Notes under the pieces: generated by a model | The model's input: only the letters and a program-made list of their open reading frames with translations | What the model was told of the DNA's origin: nothing | Database searches by the model: none | In this document: piece after piece, positions 34,161 through 42,484 of the stretch | How the letters are laid out: each line of letters opens with the position of its first letter | How positions within the stretch are numbered: the stretch's first letter is position 1 | Program-made: the position numbers and the translations under genes | Source: CAZFLN01 sp964519905 | GTDB taxonomy: Bacteria; Patescibacteriota; Microgenomatia; UBA1400; UBA1396 | Assembly: GCA_964519905.1 (NCBI GenBank) | Contig: CAZFLN010000001.1 | Location: 1 to 64,000, forward strand | Length of the DNA stretch: 64,000 nucleotides | Direction: 5' to 3'

Positions 34161-34657
34161 TTTTGAGCAGATTCTGTACGATCAAAAATCATGATCTGGT
34201 CATTTTCTGTCAAGAGCATGAGGGTCGATCCTTCAAGAGAAAAGCCTTGGATAGAATCAAGTTGAGTGAGATAGATTTGTTCCTGAGAACCTTCACAATA
34301 CATTTGCGTGCTGGCAATTGGCCCGACCTGTAAGGTTGTTCCATCATACGCATATGGTCCGAAGGCATGATTACAATCGGTTGTTGAATTGAGGTTCATG
34401 TCGTCGCGAAAGGTGAGTACAAAACGTTCAGGAGTATTGGGAACAAATGTTTCCTCCCCTGTTTGCGTTTGTTGCCACTGCCAAGAGCCAATGATCGCTT
34501 GGATGGAGAGCATATCACTTTGTGCCCGTTGTTGGTCAATTTGATTGGTTCTTTGGAAATAGAGAAGTAAGGAAATTACTCCCCAAGCTGCAACAACTGC
34601 CACAATTCCCCAAGCAATTGCAAAGTTTCTTACTTTTTTAACTATTGAGCCAGGCAT
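34151..34657 (-). CDS. META/HslJ-domain membrane-anchored protein
   Basis: 168 residues. One membrane helix (about 10-33) then an extracytoplasmic META domain: IGSWQWQQT, ERFVLTFRDDMNLNSTTDCNHAFGPY, STQMYC and LMLLTENDQIMIFDR are the usual HslJ landmarks, with a Cys pair. HslJ-type proteins are linked to envelope stress and novobiocin tolerance in E. coli. An AAGGAG site precedes the start, four bases after the upstream gene's stop, so it is in an operon with the surface protein genes. It overlaps the TruB paralog by ten bases at the 3' end. Confidence 0.78.
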   Translation of the reverse strand: MPGSIVKKVRNFAIAWGIVAVVAAWGVISLLLYFQRTNQIDQQRAQSDMLSIQAIIGSWQWQQTQTGEETFVPNTPERFVLTFRDDMNLNSTTDCNHAFGPYAYDGTTLQVGPIASTQMYCEGSQEQIYLTQLDSIQGFSLEGSTLMLLTENDQIMIFDRTESAQNQR

Positions 34658-34661
34658 GATT

Positions 34662-35558
34662 TTACTCCTTCTTCAGCATTTTCCAGCGAGCGAATCCAAA
34701 TGCGGTTGCGACAGCCCCAAGTGTGATCAGTACAGCCGTTTGAGCGGTACTTCCAGCCTGTGGGAGCTCTGGACGAGGCGTTGGAGAGGTTGGGATCGGA
34801 GTGGCTGTCGCTACTACTGGGCAAGTACAGTTTGTTTGTTCCGTACAACTGGCATTTCGGCAGCGTCCGTTGGAACATGTGAGCCCTGCTGGACAGTCAC
34901 TGGTTGTGACACAAGCAGTATCACAGCGTGGAACCGGTGTTGGGGTGGGTGTTGGACTGACGCTCGCAACTGGAGTTGGAGTCGGTGTCGGCGTAGGAGT
35001 TGGGCTTCCAGTTGGCGTTGGGGTTGGAGTCGGAGTCGGTGTAGGAGTTGGGCTTCCAGTCGGTGTTGGCGTGGGAGTCGGTGTGGGAGCACTGTAGGCA
35101 ATTTGACATCGTTGTGTCACATTTGCTTCTGATGCACAAAAATCACCGGCACATGGCATACAGCGAACTTCTGCGAAATCTCCAATGGTAAGTTCAGGAG
35201 AGACGTTCGAAGCAGACTCACCCAAGATATTAAATATTCCACCACTGGCAGAACGGTATGAGAAGACGTACCGATCGGTTCCAGCAAGGCCGACACAAGT
35301 GAAGGTAACATTTCTGCCCTTTTCAAGGCTTTCACTTGGTGTGAGTGAGACACATTCGTTTTCTAGCGTGAAATCAAGAGAACAGACATTCACATCAGCA
35401 CTCGGTCGAGATGTTGGAGCCGTTGGCGCCAAAGGACCTTGTGCTTGTCGGATAAACCAAATGGTTCCAAGTGTAATGACCGCGATAAGAAGCACCGCAC
35501 CAGCCGCGAAGGCGGTTCGGAATTTTCGGATAGTTCGTTCGAGTTGTGCGCGTGTCAT
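34662..35558 (-). CDS. Surface protein: Cys-rich modules, PT-repeat stalk, LPQAG-type C-terminal anchor
   Basis: 298 residues. A membrane or signal segment (15-37) leads into an Ig-like Cys module (about 58-150) and a Pro-Thr stalk with TGSPTPTPTP repeats (about 152-210). A small disulfide-rich module follows (CDTACVTTSDCPAGLTC, CRNASC, CTCP), then LPQAG at 265, a membrane helix and a KKE tail. This end resembles a sortase-type or LPxxG sorting signal, but no sortase is in view. Its two Cys modules recur in the next gene upstream, which starts the operon. Confidence 0.65.
   Translation of the reverse strand: MTRAQLERTIRKFRTAFAAGAVLLIAVITLGTIWFIRQAQGPLAPTAPTSRPSADVNVCSLDFTLENECVSLTPSESLEKGRNVTFTCVGLAGTDRYVFSYRSASGGIFNILGESASNVSPELTIGDFAEVRCMPCAGDFCASEANVTQRCQIAYSAPTPTPTPTPTGSPTPTPTPTPTPTPTGSPTPTPTPTPTPVASVSPTPTPTPVPRCDTACVTTSDCPAGLTCSNGRCRNASCTEQTNCTCPVVATATPIPTSPTPRPELPQAGSTAQTAVLITLGAVATAFGFARWKMLKKE
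34925..35096 (-). repeat. Low-complexity tandem repeat encoding the Pro-Thr stalk
   Basis: Short GT/GG-rich units in two near-identical blocks encode TGSPTPTPTP runs. Such arrays change length easily and can be collapsed in assembly. Confidence 0.8.
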
Positions 35559-35560
35559 GG

Positions 35561-38080
35561 TTAACCTTCGTTCTCAAAGTTATATACCGTATTATTTACC
35601 TTGATTGCATCAATAAGTGAACCCCAGGAAGGAGTGCTCCCTCCGACACTTATCCCAACAAAGCGAATCTTTGCATCAGGGTGCTTTTCTAGAACAGATG
35701 ACAGTGTGAAGTTTGATTCAGTTGACCCGCCTCCAACACTTACGATTTCTCCTACAGAAGTATTCGCCCAGAACTTACCATCTTTAACGTTCCAAGTCTG
35801 CCATCCAGACTCAATGGTTCCATTGTAGTAAGGTTCGAAGATGAATGTTGTATCTTGAGTGTCATCTCCATCGATGTCGACCCCAAGAATAAACGAGACA
35901 TTTGCTGTTTCAGTTGGTCCAGAAATTTGTTTTGTCGCGTATTCCAAAGTGTTGAGATCTTTCAAAAGAATGTCAACGTCTTTGGTCATGGCTGCTCTGG
36001 AATCGTTATTGTCTTCAAGAACAATTCTGAGAGCACCATTCCCAAGTGGACTCTCTGATTCTTGTACAAATGAGATACTTCCGCCAGCATCGCTAAAGGT
36101 TCCCCATCCTTGAAGATTATTTTCGCTTACACTCACTTCGCCAGTACTCTCTTCTTCTGGGTTCGAAGTTTCAGGTTGTGTGGTCTCCCCTGTGCCAGTT
36201 GGTTCAACCTCGATTGGAGCGTTTGCTCGTCCAGCTGCTTCCCATTCTCCACAGAGATTGTTTACTGAACATGGTCGGCATTGCGCAAAGTAGCGACCAA
36301 CTTTATCGATGGTGACTGGGACTGAAACACGTCCTCCTGGTTCAGTGACATTTAATGACATGAGTGTGAGATTCTCAGTGATTTCTCGACTGGTGGTGAA
36401 ACCAAATCGGAATTCGTAGCGCTCAGTATTTGCAACTGGAGCACAGCTGAAGCTCACCTGGTCGTTCAACTGAATATTTGTTTTGCTGGCATAAATATCA
36501 ACACAAACCGGTGGGTTTTGTGGAGGTGGAGCACAAGTACACTGGCCATCTTGTTCTGAAGGAGAACATTGATTTGATCGACATGTGCCGTCTACACAAG
36601 CAAGGTTTGTCCCAGTACAAACTGCTCCACCAGCATTTGGTCCACAAGGTTGTCCACATACAGCTGTAGGAATTGGGGTTGGCGTCGGAGTTGGGTCTGG
36701 ATTGGTTGGGGTGGTTGGGGTAGTTGGTGTTTCAGAAGTTGGTTGTGCACCGCATGATAAACCTGGCTCGTTGACGCAGAAGCGGTCACTCCAAGATCCG
36801 TTGATATAGCCGCGGTAGCAGTTCCAACGAGATTGATCCCCGCTTCCACAGCCGATAAAAGATCTTGAACTGATTGTATTTCCGCTAGCATCTTTACATG
36901 AAACATTTCCATTAGTGACAGTGCATTGGTTCTCGTTTAGTTGTGCAATTTGTGCGACACCTGGATTAGAACATGCTGCAGCACAAGAATCCGCAGCACC
37001 CAAACTATTAGCAGCAGTGACACAAGCAGTGACACAAGCTGATTGGGAGTTAAAAGTTTGAGCTCCAGCCTCACACTCATCCCAACTACTTTGGTTCGTC
37101 TTTTTGAAACAATACGCAACTGTATGCGTGGCTCCACAAGCGTGAGCATGACTTATATTTGTTCCAGTTCCAGACGGATTACAGACTTCGCCTCGGCTTG
37201 TTCCGTCATTGAGACATCGAGTGACTTGACCAGGTTGACACTTTTTCTCCTGGCCATTACTCATGATTGAACCAACTGGAGAACAGATTGCTCTTACACA
37301 GTAATTTGCTGCTTCTGCTGGAGCAAGAGACTGATTACTTGGGAGACATGCTTGCTGAAGTCCAGAAGCACATCCACATTGCACAACAAGTGGACAGCCA
37401 CCAGAAGAAACATTTGTGTCCAAAACAACACCTGTCACGGTTGTATTTGTGTTTGGATCCACCGCTGTTGGGATGTTGGCACGGATATCACGACCACAAG
37501 TTACAGATCCGTCATTTTTGTACTGTTTTGGGAAACAAGCATAGTTTTGTAATCCTGCACCATCTGGTGTTGACATAAATGGTTTCCCGACACAACCAGT
37601 TGAGCTTCCTGCTGCGCATACTCCAGAGCTCACCGGTGAGTTAGTTTGACCACCTGAGTTAGATCCGCCTCCAGTGCTTGGTTGACCAACACTACTTTTT
37701 CGATTTTTACAAACGTCTTCTGCCCACTTTGAACAAGATTGGTATGCTCCCATAGCTGGGCAAGCGTCCGTTTGTGTGTAGCCATCATTACAAGTTACAG
37801 AACAATTTTTAGCACCACTACATGTTGGCATTGGAGTGGCTCCTGCTCCAGCACCGTAACAGCCAGCATGTCCAGGACATCCGCCATTAAAACAGGCATG
37901 CCAGCCAGCTCCCCATTCGTCATCGTTTGTACAAGTCCAGCCGTTATATCCACAACAGTTGTTGGCAGACACAGAATTCACTTGACCTGATCCGAAAAAG
38001 AGACTCAATGCAAATATGAAAGCTGCACCTATCTGAAAAAATTTGGAAAGTGCTTTAGATTTCGTGCCAAAAAACAACAT
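35561..38080 (-). CDS. Large Cys-rich secreted protein, hypothetical
   Basis: 839 residues. A signal peptide (about 12-38) is followed by more than 60 cysteines over residues 40-640, arranged in short loops (CCGYNGWTC, CFNGGCPGHAGC, CSGAKNCSVTC). A PT linker, a disulfide module and an Ig-like module related to the 298-residue surface protein follow. The last 200 residues lose the cysteines and look like a beta-sandwich, possibly ligand-binding (GWGTFSDAGGSISF to IDAIKVNNTVYNF). No membrane anchor is seen. A TACACT box is eight bases before the ATG. Two bases separate it from the next gene. Confidence 0.65.
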   Translation of the reverse strand: MLFFGTKSKALSKFFQIGAAFIFALSLFFGSGQVNSVSANNCCGYNGWTCTNDDEWGAGWHACFNGGCPGHAGCYGAGAGATPMPTCSGAKNCSVTCNDGYTQTDACPAMGAYQSCSKWAEDVCKNRKSSVGQPSTGGGSNSGGQTNSPVSSGVCAAGSSTGCVGKPFMSTPDGAGLQNYACFPKQYKNDGSVTCGRDIRANIPTAVDPNTNTTVTGVVLDTNVSSGGCPLVVQCGCASGLQQACLPSNQSLAPAEAANYCVRAICSPVGSIMSNGQEKKCQPGQVTRCLNDGTSRGEVCNPSGTGTNISHAHACGATHTVAYCFKKTNQSSWDECEAGAQTFNSQSACVTACVTAANSLGAADSCAAACSNPGVAQIAQLNENQCTVTNGNVSCKDASGNTISSRSFIGCGSGDQSRWNCYRGYINGSWSDRFCVNEPGLSCGAQPTSETPTTPTTPTNPDPTPTPTPIPTAVCGQPCGPNAGGAVCTGTNLACVDGTCRSNQCSPSEQDGQCTCAPPPQNPPVCVDIYASKTNIQLNDQVSFSCAPVANTERYEFRFGFTTSREITENLTLMSLNVTEPGGRVSVPVTIDKVGRYFAQCRPCSVNNLCGEWEAAGRANAPIEVEPTGTGETTQPETSNPEEESTGEVSVSENNLQGWGTFSDAGGSISFVQESESPLGNGALRIVLEDNNDSRAAMTKDVDILLKDLNTLEYATKQISGPTETANVSFILGVDIDGDDTQDTTFIFEPYYNGTIESGWQTWNVKDGKFWANTSVGEIVSVGGGSTESNFTLSSVLEKHPDAKIRFVGISVGGSTPSWGSLIDAIKVNNTVYNFENEG

Positions 38081-38128
38081 ACTTACTCAGTGTAGAGGGA
38101 AATTTTGCAGTGAGCAAGTACACGTTTT

Positions 38129-38374
38129 TTAAGTTTCTTCGACCGAATACCGAAATTCATTGAGCATTTTATTGATTGCTTTGAGAGGAAGTGATTGATT
38201 CTTTTTGAGGGTGATCTCAACCATATTTTTTTTATAACTTGTATGAGCAGCCTCTATTTCTGGAAGCGACTCGAGCGTGTCATCAATCCTCAAGGCACAG
38301 CTGGCGCAGTGCATGCCAGAAATTTTGAGTGAAATGTTGTTTTGAATTTTCTTTTTTTTCAGGAGTCCAAACAT
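38129..38374 (-). CDS. Heavy-metal-associated (HMA) domain protein, copper chaperone-like
   Basis: 81 residues. The HMA fold is shown by ISLKISGMHCASCALRIDDTLESLP, with the metal-binding C-x-x-C in MHCASC near residue 22. A basic start (LLKKKKIQ) precedes it. Its start overlaps the stop of the SafE-cupredoxin gene (TAATG), so it is the last gene of the copper operon. It likely carries Cu(I) to or from CopA. Confidence 0.9.
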   Translation of the reverse strand: MFGLLKKKKIQNNISLKISGMHCASCALRIDDTLESLPEIEAAHTSYKKNMVEITLKKNQSLPLKAINKMLNEFRYSVEET

Positions 38375-39447
38375 TATTTCCTTTCAGGTTTTACTTCGAG
38401 CATGCCAGTGTACATTCCCATCGAGCAGGCGAATGGGAATCTCCCTGTTTTTTGTGGTGTAAAGGTAAATGTCCGGGAATCGGTAGCTTTGAGGTTGGCG
38501 GTGATTCCAAATTCCTTGAATACGAATGCCAAGGCGCACGAGTACGTATCTTGACTTTGGATGGTGAGTTCGACCGGATGTCCAACCACCACAGCGAGCC
38601 GTCGAGGTTCATAGCCAGCGTTCGTGACCTGGAGAGTGATTTTTTGCACACCGTTTGTGAGCATTGGTTTCATATCTGTTTCGCCAGTACTTTCTTTTCT
38701 GGTACGCGCTGACTCAAGTATGGCATTCACCGACATTGGTGAGTTGATGACCACTAGCACCCCATTAATACTGCTTAAAGCCAAGAACCCAAGCGTAATA
38801 GCTGCAAAAACTCGGAACAGTGACTCCCATTTTTGAGTCAACTGTGTCGTTACGGCACCTAAAACAGCAAATACTGGCATGGTCCCGAGCACAAATGTTC
38901 CAAGAATGCTTGCCCCCGCTCCTCCACTTCCGCTCGTAATAGCGAGGACCTCCATGGATTGTGTCACGCCGCAGGGAATAAAAATCGTGAGTGCTCCCAG
39001 CACCGCTGGTCCGAAAAGCGATGTGTTGTGCTGGGTATTACGAACCATTTTTCGGATCCAGGGAGGTGGTTCAAAGCTGAGGACTCGGAGTGCTGGATGA
39101 GCATCAAGCAAATTGAGTGCCGTTGCCATGAGGAAAAATGCGGTAAAGATTTGGAAAGTAATTCGCACTTCGAGGCTCATTTCCACAGAAGCTCCAAGCC
39201 ACCCGAGTAAAAATCCAAAGAGAATGTGAACGAAGAGTTTAGCGAATAAAAAAGCTCCAACCGGCGCCAGGAGTAACTGGACTTTTTTTGTGAGTGAAAT
39301 CGTTTGCTTCTCAGTGGGTTGTGGCTCTTGACCTTGCTGGAGTTTCGAGCGATTGGCGATCATGCTGGCCAAAAGTCCTCCTTGCATCGCCAAGCAAGAG
39401 ATTCCTCCAGTAGTCAGTCCGGTGAGAAAAATAAACCCTAAGCTCAT
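38374..39447 (-). CDS. SafE/TauE-like membrane protein fused to a C-terminal cupredoxin domain
   Basis: 357 residues. Residues 1-235 contain about six membrane helices of the SafE/UreH-type transporter family (TTGGISCLAMQGG at the start, with a Cys; PCGVTQSMEVLAI with another Cys). Residues about 265-357 are a cupredoxin: ITLQVTNAGYEPRR, VGHPVELTI and a copper-binding end FACSMGMYTG. The combination fits copper handling at the outer face of the membrane. The ATG overlaps the copA stop by four bases. Confidence 0.85.
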   Translation of the reverse strand: MSLGFIFLTGLTTGGISCLAMQGGLLASMIANRSKLQQGQEPQPTEKQTISLTKKVQLLLAPVGAFLFAKLFVHILFGFLLGWLGASVEMSLEVRITFQIFTAFFLMATALNLLDAHPALRVLSFEPPPWIRKMVRNTQHNTSLFGPAVLGALTIFIPCGVTQSMEVLAITSGSGGAGASILGTFVLGTMPVFAVLGAVTTQLTQKWESLFRVFAAITLGFLALSSINGVLVVINSPMSVNAILESARTRKESTGETDMKPMLTNGVQKITLQVTNAGYEPRRLAVVVGHPVELTIQSQDTYSCALAFVFKEFGITANLKATDSRTFTFTPQKTGRFPFACSMGMYTGMLEVKPERK

Positions 39448-41873
39448 GCTCTTTCCATTTTCAATGAAACTTGTTTTGCAACTGAGAATCGCTTGAGTCT
39501 GAGGGCATTGAGCACAACAGAGACACTTGAGAATGCCATTGCTCCTCCTGCCACAGCAGGATTTAACAAAATTCCAAATACCGGATACAGGAGTCCAGCC
39601 GCCACCGGAATACTCGCGACATTGTAAAAGAAGGCCCAGAAGAGGTTCTGGTGAACAGTGCGCATGGTTGCTCGTGCAAGTTGGAGGGCTGTTGGTAATG
39701 TGGCGATATTTCCACTCAGGAGAGTTAAGTCAGCGGACTCAATGGCGGTATCGCTCCCCGTACTGAGGGCGATTCCCACATCAGCTGCTGCCAGGGCTGG
39801 GGCGTCGTTTACGCCATCACCAACCATTGCAACGACCTTGCCTTGAGACTGCAATCGTTGAATTTCATGAAGTTTTTGATCTGGGAGCACTTCAGCCACC
39901 ACCTGAGAAATTCCCAGTTGTTGAGCTATATGTTGGGCGGTGTGTTTCGTGTCACCCGTGAGCAGAGTGACTCCAATCTGTTGACTTGTAAGAGCCGCAA
40001 TTACGCTGCGAGCCTGTGGCTTGAGCGTATCAGCCAGAAAAGCGATAGCGAGGAGTTTTTTCCCTTCCAACAGCACAACTGGGGTATTTCCTTGAGCTAA
40101 GAGTTCTTCCATATTGGGAACAAGCTGTTTGATGTCTTTTTGCGAAGTGAGTGACATTTTGCCAGCAGAATAGGTCTTATGTCCCAGATTTCCCCGGATT
40201 CCTTTCCCAGGAGTTTCTGTGAAATCCTCAACTTTTCGCAAGGATATGTTTTGTAACTTGGCTGCTTGCACAATCGCTTGAGCAAGTGGATGCTCTGAGG
40301 CCGTTTCAAGAGAAGCTAAAATTTGCAAAGCTTTTTCTTGAGAAAAATCTGGTGAAGTCACCAGGTCTGTCAATTCTGGTTTTCCAAGAGTCAAGGTGCC
40401 TGTTTTGTCGAGCAAAATATGATTTACTTTGCTGAGTGCTTGCATGCTTTCAGCGTTTTTTACGAGAATACCAAGTTGGGCGGCTTTCCCTACTCCCACA
40501 ATCATGGCAGTTGGCGTGGCGAGCCCCAGTGCGCAAGGACAAGCAATGACTAAGATTCCTACCACGCTTGTGAGAGCGAGTGGCAGGACTTCATTGAATG
40601 GCAAAAATTGTGAGCCAATCACGAGCCAAGCAATCGCCACCACTACTGAAAAGATGAGTACTGCTGGCACGAAAATTGCCGAGATACGATCTGTGAGTTG
40701 TTCAATTGGTGCCTTGGAGTTTTGTGCTTGTTCGACAAGCCGAATAATTCTGGCGAGGACCGTTTCTTGACCGATTTTCGTGGCTTGAATATGCAACACA
40801 CCGTGCGTGTTGAGTGTTCCTCCGGTAACGCAGTCGCCCACAGTTTTATCTACGGGAAGCGCTTCTCCGGTTAAAAATGACTCATTCAGTGCGGAAGAAC
40901 CAGACAAGATAACCCCATCTACAGGGACACTTTGTCCGGATTTCACGATGATTGTGTCACCAACCATTACTTGCGAAATTGTGAGGATTTGTTCTTTTCC
41001 ATCGCGTAAAACGGTGGCCGTTTTTGCCTGGAGCGTGAGGAGCGCTTCTACTGCCTCTCCTGTTTTAAGCTTGGAGCGCATTTCGAGAAACTTCCCAAGA
41101 GTGATCAGTCCAATGACGACGATGGTGACGTCAAAGAATGTTTGACTGGTGTCTAGATAGGCTGAGAGCGGATTCTTGAGGGCGCTGAGTAGAAAGCTGT
41201 ATGCAAAAGCTACCGAAGTCCCAATTCCTACTAATGTGTCCATGTCTGCGACTCGGTAGCGTGCAAAACGAATGATGGCCTGGAGATACGGCTGTCCCAC
41301 AACAAACATGGTGTACGTTGCCAGCACCAACATAAGATGGTGAAAAAAAGTCATGGTATTGGCAGAAAGCATGGGAAGAATTCCCCACTCCCCAGCTCCC
41401 AGATCCCAAGCCATCATACAGATACTGATTACGACCATAGGCAGAACCACCAGTGTTTGCTGTCGAAGGTGAGCAAGTTCTTTGAGTTTGCGCTCTTTTT
41501 GTTTTGGGTCAGCAGAAGCACTCACTCCATGGTCATGTAGAGGCGCGTTTTGGTGGTCCAAATGATCATGATGATCTCTGTGATTTTCGGTGTGGGGCTG
41601 AGATGTCTGATGAGAAGAATGAGTGGAATCATTAAAATTGCCCTGCGGAACTTCCAGGCTGTATCCAAATTTTTCAAGCGCTTGATTCATTTTTTCTGGA
41701 CTTATGCTCTCAGGATCATAACTGACTCGTGTTTGTTCTGTTCCGACATGGACTTCGCACTCCTCTACCCCAGGCAGTGATTTGAGTGTTTTGGTGATGG
41801 TGTGGGCACAGCTGGCGCAGTGCATACCAACAACCGGAAAGTTTCGTGTTGTGGTTTGAGGAGCGTGTTTCAT
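39444..41873 (-). CDS. copA: Copper-exporting P1B-type ATPase CopA
   Basis: 809 residues from the ATG at 41873, which overlaps the regulator stop (ATGA). An N-terminal HMA domain has VGMHCASCAHT. A His-rich linker (HSSHQTSQPHTENHRDHHDH) follows at about 85-130, then the membrane domain with the CPCALGLATPT metal motif, phosphorylation site DKTGTLT, HPLAQAI and the hinge GDGVNDAPAL. It uses ATP to expel Cu(I), possibly also Ag(I). The His-rich stretch may buffer metal. It is the second gene of the operon. Confidence 0.95.
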   Translation of the reverse strand: MKHAPQTTTRNFPVVGMHCASCAHTITKTLKSLPGVEECEVHVGTEQTRVSYDPESISPEKMNQALEKFGYSLEVPQGNFNDSTHSSHQTSQPHTENHRDHHDHLDHQNAPLHDHGVSASADPKQKERKLKELAHLRQQTLVVLPMVVISICMMAWDLGAGEWGILPMLSANTMTFFHHLMLVLATYTMFVVGQPYLQAIIRFARYRVADMDTLVGIGTSVAFAYSFLLSALKNPLSAYLDTSQTFFDVTIVVIGLITLGKFLEMRSKLKTGEAVEALLTLQAKTATVLRDGKEQILTISQVMVGDTIIVKSGQSVPVDGVILSGSSALNESFLTGEALPVDKTVGDCVTGGTLNTHGVLHIQATKIGQETVLARIIRLVEQAQNSKAPIEQLTDRISAIFVPAVLIFSVVVAIAWLVIGSQFLPFNEVLPLALTSVVGILVIACPCALGLATPTAMIVGVGKAAQLGILVKNAESMQALSKVNHILLDKTGTLTLGKPELTDLVTSPDFSQEKALQILASLETASEHPLAQAIVQAAKLQNISLRKVEDFTETPGKGIRGNLGHKTYSAGKMSLTSQKDIKQLVPNMEELLAQGNTPVVLLEGKKLLAIAFLADTLKPQARSVIAALTSQQIGVTLLTGDTKHTAQHIAQQLGISQVVAEVLPDQKLHEIQRLQSQGKVVAMVGDGVNDAPALAAADVGIALSTGSDTAIESADLTLLSGNIATLPTALQLARATMRTVHQNLFWAFFYNVASIPVAAGLLYPVFGILLNPAVAGGAMAFSSVSVVLNALRLKRFSVAKQVSLKMERA

Positions 41874-42349
41874 AGAAATTTTTCCGGATTTTTTTTGAAG
41901 GCGTGTAAGCATCCACTGGCGCAGAAGTAGAAATCTTTTCCGTCATGGTCAGTGTGGAATCCCGCTGTTTTGGGAGAGACGCGCATTCCACAGACTGGAT
42001 CGTGTTGTAAAGGAAGCAAGTCTTTCAGAGTAAACTGGAGGGCTGCGGTGAGGTCAGAGTTTTGGTGTTGGTCTATTAATACGTCTCTCAAAAGGAAGCA
42101 GGCTTCCAGAATATTTGGATGTGCGAGCGAATAAAAAATCTGCTTTCCTTCTTTTTGCGTACGTACCACGCCAGCATCCCGCAAGATCATGAGGTGCTGA
42201 CTAATATTTGCCTGAGGCAAGTCCAACATGGTGTGAATATCTGTAACGGGAAGCTCTTGTTCTTGCAGCAGATGGATAATCTCGAGTCTTCTTGGATGGG
42301 CGAGAGCTTTGAGCATTTCTGCATGCAATGCGAATATTTCTGAGTACAT
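41870..42349 (-). CDS. ArsR-family repressor fused to a C-terminal YHS domain (copper operon regulator)
   Basis: 159 residues. Residues 1-95 are an ArsR/SmtB winged helix: LKALAHPRRLEIIHLL, LPVTDIHTMLDLPQANISQHLMIL and the wing VVRTQKEGKQIFYSL. Residues about 115-159 form a YHS domain, with HDPVCGMRV and YFCASGCLHAFKKNPEKFL, three cysteines well placed to bind metal. The usual ArsR metal site ELCVCDL is not present, so the YHS domain is the likely sensor. The gene leads the copper operon and its start codon lies inside a palindrome, so autorepression is likely. Confidence 0.88.
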   Translation of the reverse strand: MYSEIFALHAEMLKALAHPRRLEIIHLLQEQELPVTDIHTMLDLPQANISQHLMILRDAGVVRTQKEGKQIFYSLAHPNILEACFLLRDVLIDQHQNSDLTAALQFTLKDLLPLQHDPVCGMRVSPKTAGFHTDHDGKDFYFCASGCLHAFKKNPEKFL

Positions 42350-42369
42350 ATTCGAATATTAGAATATGT
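42346..42369 (-). promoter_or_regulatory. ArsR-type operator overlapping the -10 box and start codon
   Basis: Perfect 8-bp arms ACATATTC and GAATATGT with an 8-base spacer, and an inner ATATTCGAATAT palindrome. This is the usual shape of ArsR/SmtB operators. It covers the -10 (42356-42361) and the ATG, so binding would block initiation directly. Confidence 0.8.
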
Positions 42370-42384
42370 TTGAGTGGGAGTCAA
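42356..42384 (-). promoter_or_regulatory. Copper operon promoter
   Basis: On the minus strand TTGACT (42384-42379), a 17-base spacer, then TAATAT (42361-42356), six bases before the ATG at 42349. This is the best-formed leaderless promoter in the window. Confidence 0.75.
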
Positions 42385-42386
42385 GT

Positions 42387-42411
42387 GGAAGGTCAAACCC
42401 TTAGGCCTATA
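42387..42411. repeat. Left arm of a perfect 25-bp inverted repeat after zwf
   Basis: It is the exact reverse complement of 42486-42510, which encodes the last residues of zwf. It ends two bases from the copper operon -35. It could be a terminator stem or the end of a small palindromic element. Confidence 0.85.
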
Positions 42412-42484
42412 ACTACCTCAAGGCGAGTCACGAAGTTTTATAAAAAATTACTGGTTTTTCAGAGATTTTAGTCTGGAAGGATGA

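Noticed and set aside
34925..35096. A GT-rich periodic repeat that could be mistaken for a CRISPR or minisatellite array
   Set aside because: It is a coding low-complexity repeat for a Pro-Thr stalk, in frame in the surface protein, with no spacers.
41870..41873. UGA recoded as glycine, as in Gracilibacteria and Absconditabacteria
   Set aside because: TGA is used as a normal stop in ATGA overlaps (41870, 23464, 33399) and genes end where families end.
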